NCBI GenBank assembly: GCA_002712845.1
Contig: PAUV01000109.1
Location: forward strand, 1 to 13,689
Direction: 5' to 3'
Length of the DNA stretch: 13,689 nt
Origin: Rhodopirellula sp.
Lineage (GTDB): Bacteria > Planctomycetota > Planctomycetia > Pirellulales > Pirellulaceae
Below, in pieces: positions 7,893 to 13,689 of the stretch; the stretch's first letter is position 1; every line of letters starts with the position of its first letter. The notes under the pieces were generated by a model that was not told the origin of the DNA, did not search any database, and saw nothing but the letters and a program-made list of their open reading frames with translations. Made by a program: the position numbers and the translations under genes.

Positions 7893-10800
7893 TCACTGCG
7901 ATGATTTCTTACGAAGTCGTTCGATGTCACCTTCGACTGATTCGTTCTGCTTTTCGAGGTCTGCAAGCGAGGCCCGTTCTTTGTCAACCACATCCGCAGG
8001 CGCTCGGGCAACGAAGTTCTCGTTTCCGAGTTTTTGCTGTTTACCTTTGATCTGCTTTTCAAGTTGTGATTTCAGTTTGTCCAGTCGCGCGAGTTCCGCA
8101 TCAATGTCGATGAATTTTTCGAGATCGACGTGAACATCAACGTCGATGGATGTCAGTGCAAGCGGTGCGTCGGTTTCGAACGCGGCCGCCGTTGGCCCGA
8201 TTGAGACCACCTCTGCGCCAGCCAGTCCCGTGAAATAACTCACCATAGGTTGCAATAATGCGAGCGAGGAATCGCTGCAGCGTATGGCGACGGGGACCGT
8301 TTCACGCGGTGCAATGTTTTGGCTAGCGCGAATCTTACGAATGGCTCCAACCACTTCCTGAAATTCAGCGAATTGGCGTTCAATTGACTCGTCGTGATGC
8401 TCGGGCACCGCACTGGGCCACTCAGACTTCATCACAAAATTTGGTGATTGAACCGGATTCGGCACACCACGTTCGGGTGCTACCTGATTCACGCACTCCC
8501 AGATTGCCTCGGTTACAAACGGCATGACGGGGTGAAGCAATTTCAGCAGAGTATCAAGTCCATGGGCCATGACAGCCTGAGTTATGGCCCGTTTGTCAGG
8601 ATCTGCCAGTCGCGGTTTCGCAATCTCGACATAGAAACTGCAGAACTCATCCCATGCGAAGTTGTAAAGAACCCTCGTGCTCTCGGCGAACTTATAGCGA
8701 TCGATTCCCTCGGTGACCTGTTGAGTGACTGTTGACAGGCGACTTAAGAGCCATCGATCTTCCAGCGGCAGGTCGTCAATGGTGACGGTCTGCGGGGAAT
8801 AATCTTCCATGTTCATCAGAACGAACCTGGCAGCATTCCATAGTTTGTTGACAAAGTTGCGAGCCGTTTCGAAACGCTCACTCACTACGGCAGCTTTGGG
8901 CAGCGATTTGTCTTCCTCGGATTCTGCCCATTGTGTCGAGAAGACTTCGTTGCAGCCCGGGCATTCCATCTTCGGTAAAGAGCGATTCTTTTTGGTTTGG
9001 TCGATCAGCTTTTCGCAATGCGGACATTCATACTGGACCGGCATCCGAACGTCTTGCGTATCCGTAGCCAGTCGGGCAAGTCCAAAACGCAAGGCATCTG
9101 GACCAAACTTATCGATCACGTCGATTGGGTCGACACCATTCCCTTTACTTTTGCTCATGGTCTCTCCGAGACCATCGAGAATTTTCGGGTGGATGAACAC
9201 CTCGTTGAAGGGAATGTCACCGATGTTGTTCAAGCCCATCAACACCATGCGGGCAACCCAAAGCGTGATAATGTCACGCGATGTGATGAGGGTACTGGTG
9301 GGGTAGAAGTATTCCAACTCAGCGGTTTTTTCTGGCCAACCCAAGGTGCTGTGCGGCCATAGTGCCGACGAGAACCATGTGTCCAATACGTCTGGGTCGC
9401 GGACAAAGCCCATGGCTTCAATCTCTTCTTCGACGGCAGTGTCTTCCTGTCGAATGCAGACATAGACGCTGCGAGTTCCATCGTCACGGTTGTCGATGTT
9501 GGCCTGCAAATCGCCAGCGGCATGTGCAGGCATCATTGAAAGCCGCGCTACGGCATCGTCAGCAGCAGCTTCGTTCAGTCCGTCGATAGACCAAATTGGA
9601 ATGCGATGACCCCACCACAATTGGCGGCTGACCGGCCAGTCGCGTTTCTCGCCGAGCCAATCCAGGTACCCTTTCCGGTATCGTTCGGGGAATATTTTGA
9701 CGCGGTCATCTTCGACAGCATCCATGGCGGATTGCGCCAGTTCTCCCATCGCGACGAACCACTGATCAGCCAAATACGGTTCGATGGGGGTTTTGCTTCG
9801 ATCGCTGTGAGGTAGCTCAATTTCCCGATCTTCAACTTCACCAAGGCGTCCTAATGCGTCGAGGTCTGCAACCACTTTTTTGCGGGCTTGGGGGATGGTC
9901 AGTCCCTGATAATCACCACCCTCGGCGTTGATTGTGCCATCAGGATTCAAAATGTTGATCATGGGCAGTTCAGCCCGTAGCCCGACTTCATAGTCGTTGG
10001 GATCATGAGCAGGTGTGATCTTGACGCATCCACTACCCAATTCCGGCTTCGCCCAGACGTCGGCGATCAATGGAATCTCGCGATCCATTAGCGGCAGCAT
10101 GAGTTTGCGGCCATCACGGGCCATGTTTCTGAGTTGCTCTAGTTGCGGCAGCATCTCAGCGCGTCGTGTATGAAGAGCGTCGATTTGGTGTTGTAGTTCA
10201 ACCTTTTCCTTGTCGGTTGCCTCCGAGAGCTTCAGTTGGATTTCCTGCTCAACCTTGTCAAAAGCTTTGGCTGGGTCCGGATGCACTGCCACCGCCGTGT
10301 CACCCAGCATCGTCTCGGGACGTGTGGTGGCGATTTCTACCTGGGCAGGTTCTCCGCTCTTGGGATTGATTACAAGATAGCTGAAGTGCCAGAAGTGGCC
10401 TTTCTTTGTGACGTTCTCAACCTCGTCATTACTGACTGCGGTTTGCAGGAATGTGTCCCAGTTCACCAACCGCTTTCCGCGGTAGATCATTCGTTTACTG
10501 AACAGATCATAGAAGGTGGCTCGGACTGCTGCGGCGCAGACGTCATCTAACGTGAATCGCAGGCGATCCCAGTCACAACTGCATCCCATGCGTTTTAGCT
10601 GACCAAGGATTCGTGTTTCATATTGTGCCTTCCAGTCCCAGATGCGACTGACGAGTCCTTCACGCCCTAGATCATGGCGTGAGAGGTTTTCCTGTTCTTT
10701 GAGGCGTCGTTCAACCACAGCCTGAGTCGCGATTCCGGCATGGTCGGTGCCGGGCATCCACAACGCTTCATATCCCTGCATTCGGCGTGTGCGGACCATG

Positions 10801-10991
10801 ATGTCCTGTAGGGTATTGTTCAGACCGTGGCCGAGATGCAAGGCACCCGTGACGTTGGGTGGTGGAATCACGACGGTAAATGGCTTGCGGTCAGGATTGA
10901 CTTCAGCGTGTGCGCACTTGGCATCACTCCATGCCTGCAGGATACGACTTGCAGCATTTGCGTGATCAAACCGGTCTGGAATCTCGTTCAT
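7893..10991 (-). CDS. valS: Valyl-tRNA synthetase
   Basis: This class I aminoacyl-tRNA synthetase charges tRNA-Val with valine in the cytosol. At 1032 residues it is longer than typical ValRS (about 880-950). The catalytic signatures are PPPNVTGALHLGH (43-55, HIGH motif) and TMSKSKGN (611-618, KMSKS motif with Thr in the first position). The editing domain carries TTRPETMLGDTAVAVHP (222-238) and CVKITPAHDPND (322-333). DPDVLDTWFSSALWP (532-546) is also characteristic. Two insertions stand out: a Glu/Lys/Gln-rich, probably helical segment at about 240-295 within the editing domain, and a CPHC...CPGC zinc-ribbon-like segment at 656-680 just after KMSKS. The anticodon-binding domain (about 705-870) is followed by the C-terminal coiled coil of ValRS (about 957-1030). 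It lies 74 bp downstream of cimA on the same strand with no terminator seen between them, so they are probably cotranscribed. No strong Shine-Dalgarno precedes the ATG. Confidence 0.97.
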   Translation of the reverse strand: MNEIPDRFDHANAASRILQAWSDAKCAHAEVNPDRKPFTVVIPPPNVTGALHLGHGLNNTLQDIMVRTRRMQGYEALWMPGTDHAGIATQAVVERRLKEQENLSRHDLGREGLVSRIWDWKAQYETRILGQLKRMGCSCDWDRLRFTLDDVCAAAVRATFYDLFSKRMIYRGKRLVNWDTFLQTAVSNDEVENVTKKGHFWHFSYLVINPKSGEPAQVEIATTRPETMLGDTAVAVHPDPAKAFDKVEQEIQLKLSEATDKEKVELQHQIDALHTRRAEMLPQLEQLRNMARDGRKLMLPLMDREIPLIADVWAKPELGSGCVKITPAHDPNDYEVGLRAELPMINILNPDGTINAEGGDYQGLTIPQARKKVVADLDALGRLGEVEDREIELPHSDRSKTPIEPYLADQWFVAMGELAQSAMDAVEDDRVKIFPERYRKGYLDWLGEKRDWPVSRQLWWGHRIPIWSIDGLNEAAADDAVARLSMMPAHAAGDLQANIDNRDDGTRSVYVCIRQEDTAVEEEIEAMGFVRDPDVLDTWFSSALWPHSTLGWPEKTAELEYFYPTSTLITSRDIITLWVARMVLMGLNNIGDIPFNEVFIHPKILDGLGETMSKSKGNGVDPIDVIDKFGPDALRFGLARLATDTQDVRMPVQYECPHCEKLIDQTKKNRSLPKMECPGCNEVFSTQWAESEEDKSLPKAAVVSERFETARNFVNKLWNAARFVLMNMEDYSPQTVTIDDLPLEDRWLLSRLSTVTQQVTEGIDRYKFAESTRVLYNFAWDEFCSFYVEIAKPRLADPDKRAITQAVMAHGLDTLLKLLHPVMPFVTEAIWECVNQVAPERGVPNPVQSPNFVMKSEWPSAVPEHHDESIERQFAEFQEVVGAIRKIRASQNIAPRETVPVAIRCSDSSLALLQPMVSYFTGLAGAEVVSIGPTAAAFETDAPLALTSIDVDVHVDLEKFIDIDAELARLDKLKSQLEKQIKGKQQKLGNENFVARAPADVVDKERASLADLEKQNESVEGDIERLRKKSSQ

Positions 10992-11065
10992 CGGTTGTCT
11001 TGTTGAGATCTAGGTTCTATTGAGTAATTCTGGGTGGCATGCATGCGCCACAATCCCGTGTGTAT

Positions 11066-12661
11066 TCAGTTGCCGCCTAACGGCAGTTCATCTTTGTGCA
11101 GTTTGTACTCCACCGAATCGACAAGTGCTTGCCAACTGGCTTCGATGATGTTCTCGCTGACACCTATGGTGCCCCAGGTTTCAGTCTCGTCGCCACTCTC
11201 GATGTTGACACGAATCGATGCAGCTGTACCTGCCCCGGAGTCAACCACACGGACCTTGTAATCAATCAGGTGCATGTCGCTGAGTGAGGGGTAGGCATCC
11301 ATCAGTGCTTTTCTTAGAGCGGCATCCAATGCATTGACGGGACCATGCCCTTCTGCAGCATCGAACCACAGGGTGTCGCGGACCTTGAGCTTGATGATGG
11401 CTTCGGCAAACACGTGTTTTTGGTCACTGTTGCGATCTCCTGCGACCACACGATACTTGATCGGTGAAAAATGCGAGGTGTAAGTACCAGCTGCTTTTTT
11501 GACAAGCAGGTCAAACGAGGCTCCAGCATTTTCAAACTGATAGCCCTGGTTCTCGAGGCGAACAACCTCTTTCAGGATTTTGTCCATCAGTTCGCGGTTG
11601 TCTTGGATATTGTGCTTGGTTGCGATCGCAACAATGTTGCTCCGACCCGACAACTCACTGACCAAAATCCTCCGCTCATTTCCAACCAACGCCGGATCGA
11701 TGTGCTCGTAGGTCTTGGATGCCTTGTTGATGGCGTGGACATGCATTCCACCTTTGTGCGCAAAGGCGCTTTGGCCAACAAATGCTTGGCCGTTTTTCCA
11801 CTGCAGGTTCGCGGTTTCGTAGACGTAACGGCTCAGTTCGGTCAGATGGGTCAATGGTTTGCCACCGAGGACACTGTAGCCGTCCTTTTTCAGGGCAAGG
11901 TTTGAAATGACTGAAATCAAGTCCGCGTTACCGCATCGTTCGCCAATTCCGTTGATAGTGCCTTGGACCTGCAGAGCACCTGCATCTACCGCAGCAAGTG
12001 AGTTAGCAACAGCGAGCTCACCATCATTGTGAGTGTGTATTCCGATGGCGGTGTCATATTCTGAAAGCTCGGAGACAACCTTTTGAGTGATCTCGGCGAT
12101 TCGCTCGGGCAGGGTTCCACCATTGGTGTCACACAGGACGAGCCACGTTGCGCCGGCTGATGCTGCTGAGACAAGCGTCTTGATCGCGTAGTCAGGATTT
12201 GCGTTGTAGCCATCGAAAAAGTGTTCGGCGTCATAGATGAGTTGAGCATGACGCGATAAAAACTCACCGCTCTCACCAATCATGTCCAGGTTTTCGTCAA
12301 GCGTGACCCGCAGGACTTCGGTTGCGTGGTAGTCCCATGTTTTCCCAACCAGAGTGATGCAAGGGGTTTGTGCCTGCACCAACGCCTGCATCCCGGGATC
12401 ATCTTCCGCTTTCATTGACTTCCGCCGCGTCATGCCAAATGCGCAGACTTGAGTGTGCCCTAAATCGAACTGACGAATCTGTTCAAAGAAAGCAACGTCC
12501 TTTTCGTTTGAGAGCGGGTAGCCCCCTTCAATGAAATCGATACCTGATTCTGCCAAGCGTCTCGCGATGTTCAGCTTGTCCTGCAGTGAAAAGCTGACGC
12601 CCTCGCCTTGCGAACCATCTCGCAAGGTTGTGTCGTAAATCTGGATCGGTTTCAAAGTCAT
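11066..12661 (-). CDS. cimA: (R)-citramalate synthase
   Basis: CimA condenses pyruvate with acetyl-CoA to (R)-citramalate, the entry to the threonine-independent isoleucine pathway. LeuCD- and LeuB-type enzymes then give 2-oxobutanoate. The 531 residues match the length of the CimA group of the isopropylmalate/homocitrate synthase family. Visible motifs are YDTTLRDGSQGEG (9-21) with the catalytic Arg and metal Asp, GGYPLSNEKD (46-55), and HTHND (209-213) with metal-binding histidines. GTINGIGERCGNADL (234-248) and SAFAHKGGMHVHA (298-310) follow. The C-terminal part (about 400-527) fits the LeuA-type regulatory dimer domain, suggesting feedback control, probably by isoleucine. Related 2-isopropylmalate and homocitrate synthases share the fold, but GGYPLSN and the overall pattern favour CimA. 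The only ribosome-site candidate is AAGAAAG, 12 bases before the ATG. The leader upstream carries an apparent attenuator. Confidence 0.9.
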   Translation of the reverse strand: MTLKPIQIYDTTLRDGSQGEGVSFSLQDKLNIARRLAESGIDFIEGGYPLSNEKDVAFFEQIRQFDLGHTQVCAFGMTRRKSMKAEDDPGMQALVQAQTPCITLVGKTWDYHATEVLRVTLDENLDMIGESGEFLSRHAQLIYDAEHFFDGYNANPDYAIKTLVSAASAGATWLVLCDTNGGTLPERIAEITQKVVSELSEYDTAIGIHTHNDGELAVANSLAAVDAGALQVQGTINGIGERCGNADLISVISNLALKKDGYSVLGGKPLTHLTELSRYVYETANLQWKNGQAFVGQSAFAHKGGMHVHAINKASKTYEHIDPALVGNERRILVSELSGRSNIVAIATKHNIQDNRELMDKILKEVVRLENQGYQFENAGASFDLLVKKAAGTYTSHFSPIKYRVVAGDRNSDQKHVFAEAIIKLKVRDTLWFDAAEGHGPVNALDAALRKALMDAYPSLSDMHLIDYKVRVVDSGAGTAASIRVNIESGDETETWGTIGVSENIIEASWQALVDSVEYKLHKDELPLGGN

Positions 12662-12726
12662 CGTTATTTTGAACTTTCTTCAATCGGTCCGTGTTGATGT
12701 CTTGGCTGACGTTGTCGAAGGATACG

Positions 12727-12759
12727 AAAAAACCCCCAAACCCTTGCAGGGGCTGGGGG
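12727..12759 (-). terminator. Rho-independent terminator in the cimA leader (attenuator)
   Basis: On the minus strand CCCCCA (12759-12754) pairs with TGGGGG (12738-12733), and GCCC pairs with GGGT inside it, leaving a short CTGCAA loop. Six T follow immediately (12732-12727). No gene ends upstream on this strand; it lies 65 bases before the cimA start and 71 bases after a Leu/Val/Ile-rich mini-ORF. That position indicates an attenuator rather than an ordinary gene end. Confidence 0.8.
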
Positions 12760-12787
12760 TGAAGTGTCACTCAGGATTATTCACTCG

Positions 12788-12817
12788 TTTCCACCGGCCC
12801 TTGAGGCCGATCGGAAA
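12788..12817 (-). promoter_or_regulatory. Middle hairpin of the cimA leader
   Basis: TTTCC (12817-12813) pairs with GGAAA (12792-12788), and inside it CGGCC (12809-12805) pairs with GGCCG (12799-12795) around a 5-base loop. It sits between the leader-peptide stem and the terminator. It could stack inside the antiterminator helix, shortening the distance that helix must bridge. Confidence 0.5.
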
Positions 12818-12825
12818 GCTCTCCC

Positions 12826-12861
12826 CCGCGTCAGTGCTGGCCAACAATACCAGAGACGCGG
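12826..12861 (-). promoter_or_regulatory. Leader-peptide stem (attenuator segments 1 and 2)
   Basis: CCGCGTC (12861-12855) pairs with GACGCGG (12832-12826), and inside it CTGG (12853-12850) pairs with CCAG (12840-12837). The 5' arm lies in leader codons 14-16 and the 3' arm begins within the stop codon. GCGGGGG (12829-12823), overlapping the 3' arm, can instead pair with CCCCCAGC (12759-12752) of the terminator with one bulged A. The leader stem and this antiterminator are therefore mutually exclusive. Confidence 0.6.
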
Positions 12862-12902
12862 TTAATAATGGATGGGGATTTTTTGGCTGTCACGAGATTC
12901 AT
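12831..12902 (-). CDS. Putative branched-chain amino acid leader peptide (23 residues)
   Basis: This small ORF starts at ATG 12902, directly after an in-frame TGA, and ends at TGA 12833-12831. Seven of its 23 residues are branched-chain: Leu3, Val4, Ile12, Ile13, Val16, Ile19 and Val20. The second half reads SIINRVSGIVGQH. By analogy with enterobacterial ilv and leu leaders, ribosome stalling at the Ile/Val codons when charged tRNA is scarce would control transcription of cimA and probably valS. The stop codon overlaps the 3' arm of the first stem, as expected if a terminating ribosome blocks the antiterminator. No Shine-Dalgarno is visible. An overlapping ATG at 12906 in another frame gives a 14-residue peptide ending KIPIHY, which fits the model less well. 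Evidence is composition and position only; no protein data. Confidence 0.6.
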   Translation of the reverse strand: MNLVTAKKSPSIINRVSGIVGQH

Positions 12903-12927
12903 TCATGTACGGGTTTCTTGCGGCTAA

Positions 12928-12956
12928 AGGATGACCTCGGGATTCGCTGCTGTCAA
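12928..12956 (-). promoter_or_regulatory. Possible promoter of the cimA-valS unit
   Basis: A perfect -35 hexamer TTGACA (12956-12951) is followed after 17 bp by CATCCT (12933-12928), a poor -10 (3 of 6 matches). Transcription would start near 12921, about 20 bases before the leader peptide ATG. GAATCCCG occurs twice around the -35 (on the minus strand, just upstream of it and within the spacer). Confidence 0.35.
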
Positions 12957-13689
12957 TCGCAAGCGGGATTCATCTCTCTCAGGGGGCAATAAAAACCGCG
13001 AAAAGCCAGTCGCTGGTGTTTTCTGCCCAGCTGCTGTGACTCCAGAGTACCCATTCTGGCATCCGCCTATTTTCACAGGCGAGGTTCACAGTTGAGTTGG
13101 GGCATGGATCTTCCATGCTGTTGGGCCGTCAGTGGGTAGGTGTGCCTGGCGGGGCAGGTCAAGGACGTGTACGCATCAAGAATGATCCCCCGCCAAACCA
13201 CTGCTGCCACTTGGGATGCTGTTGGAACTTCGAATCATGCGTGCCGACCCTCTGAAAATTCATGCGTTCCTCGCGGGTGCCTCGGGAGAATGGATGGAGG
13301 GAACGTTTTGGGAGGCGATGGCCCAGAAGGGCGAAGTTCGTTGCAGCGGGGGCGTGATGGGCAGGGAGGCTTGGGCCGGTTTATGAGGCTTGAGCGGGGT
13401 GAGGTGTTTCAGGGGGGGCTGGAAAGCGGTGCAGTTCTTTCGTCTTGTTCTGCTGTTTTTTGGATCGAAGCGGCTCTGAACGCCCGCGTAATGATTACGA
13501 CCTGCGCATTACTCATGGCTGTGTTGCCTAAGAGCAACGAAACCTGTTGCGTTTTGGCAACATCGCCCCAACCTGCGTGGTAGGGTTCCGTGGACAAAGT
13601 CTGTCCAAAACGCATTCCTTTCCGAACCGTTCGTGCTTAACAGCCGAGCCCGACGAATTCCGCGACAGACCAATGAATCGAAACACCAG
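12957..13689. other. Gene-free 733 bp at the right end with several short hairpins
   Basis: I support no gene here. A 147-codon frame at 13140-13583 (plus) and a 68-codon frame at 13409-13615 (minus) resemble no family and overlap each other. Short structures seen: CGCCT/AGGCG near 13070; GCATGGA (13102-13108) with TCCATGC (13112-13118); TGGCGGGG (13147-13154) with CCCCGCCA (13188-13195); alternating GTTGC/GCAAC segments at 13523-13561; and TGGACA (13591-13596) with TGTCCA (13602-13607). A purine-rich, G-rich stretch covers about 13290-13430. A small RNA or the promoter of a gene beyond the window is possible but not shown. Confidence 0.4.

Noticed and set aside
12781..12832. T-box riboswitch in the cimA leader
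   Set aside because: The GGGCCGGTGGAAACGAG stretch only loosely recalls a T-box. The consensus AGGGTGGNACCGCG is absent and no specifier stem is evident; the leader-peptide model explains the structures better.
12862..12906. 14-codon alternative leader ORF from ATG 12906
   Set aside because: It has only two Ile codons and ends before the first stem, so it explains the attenuator geometry less well than the overlapping frame from 12902. It is not fully excluded.
12818..12990. Glycine riboswitch suggested by GGGAGAG and CTCTCAGG
   Set aside because: The two halves lie on opposite strands and the GCCGAAGG core is missing, so no aptamer can form.
13140..13583. 147-codon plus-strand frame at the right end
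   Set aside because: No ribosome site, Gly/Arg-rich low-information translation matching no family, and an overlapping antisense frame of equal quality.

Overview
The window looks like chromosomal DNA of a bacterium from the Planctomycetota, probably a Pirellulaceae/Rhodopirellula-like lineage. This is inferred from gene content, not proven. The signs are a 1301-residue exported PQQ-type beta-propeller protein with an embedded methyltransferase-like segment, a valyl-tRNA synthetase with planctomycete-style insertions, moderate GC content, long intergenic gaps and sparse Shine-Dalgarno sequences. I see no mobile element, CRISPR array, tRNA or rRNA.

Layout from left to right. Bases 1-657 (minus) hold the N-terminal 219 residues of an LptF/LptG-family lipopolysaccharide-export permease, cut by the window edge. 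A divergent promoter region follows, then dapA (948-1856, plus; lysine/diaminopimelate synthesis). A 649-bp gap rich in inverted repeats, including a perfect 26-bp palindrome just after dapA, separates it from the large exported PQQ-like protein (2506-6411, plus). A sugar phosphate isomerase/epimerase-type TIM-barrel gene (6655-7590, minus) converges on it, with a strong hairpin between the two. On the minus strand, valS (7893-10991) lies 74 bp behind cimA (11066-12661), and the two probably form one transcription unit.

The most interesting region is the cimA leader (about 12727-12956, minus). It holds a promoter-like TTGACA, a 23-codon leader peptide containing 7 Leu/Val/Ile codons, and a stem overlapping the leader's 3' end and stop codon. 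A rho-independent terminator (stem plus six T) follows, 65 bp before the cimA start. One strand of the leader stem can also pair with the 5' arm of the terminator. This is the geometry of classical ribosome-mediated transcription attenuation, here apparently sensing branched-chain amino acid supply and controlling the first step of the citramalate route to isoleucine, and probably also valyl-tRNA synthetase. I read it directly from the sequence; its function is inference.

Bases 12957-13689 hold no gene I can support, only several short hairpins.
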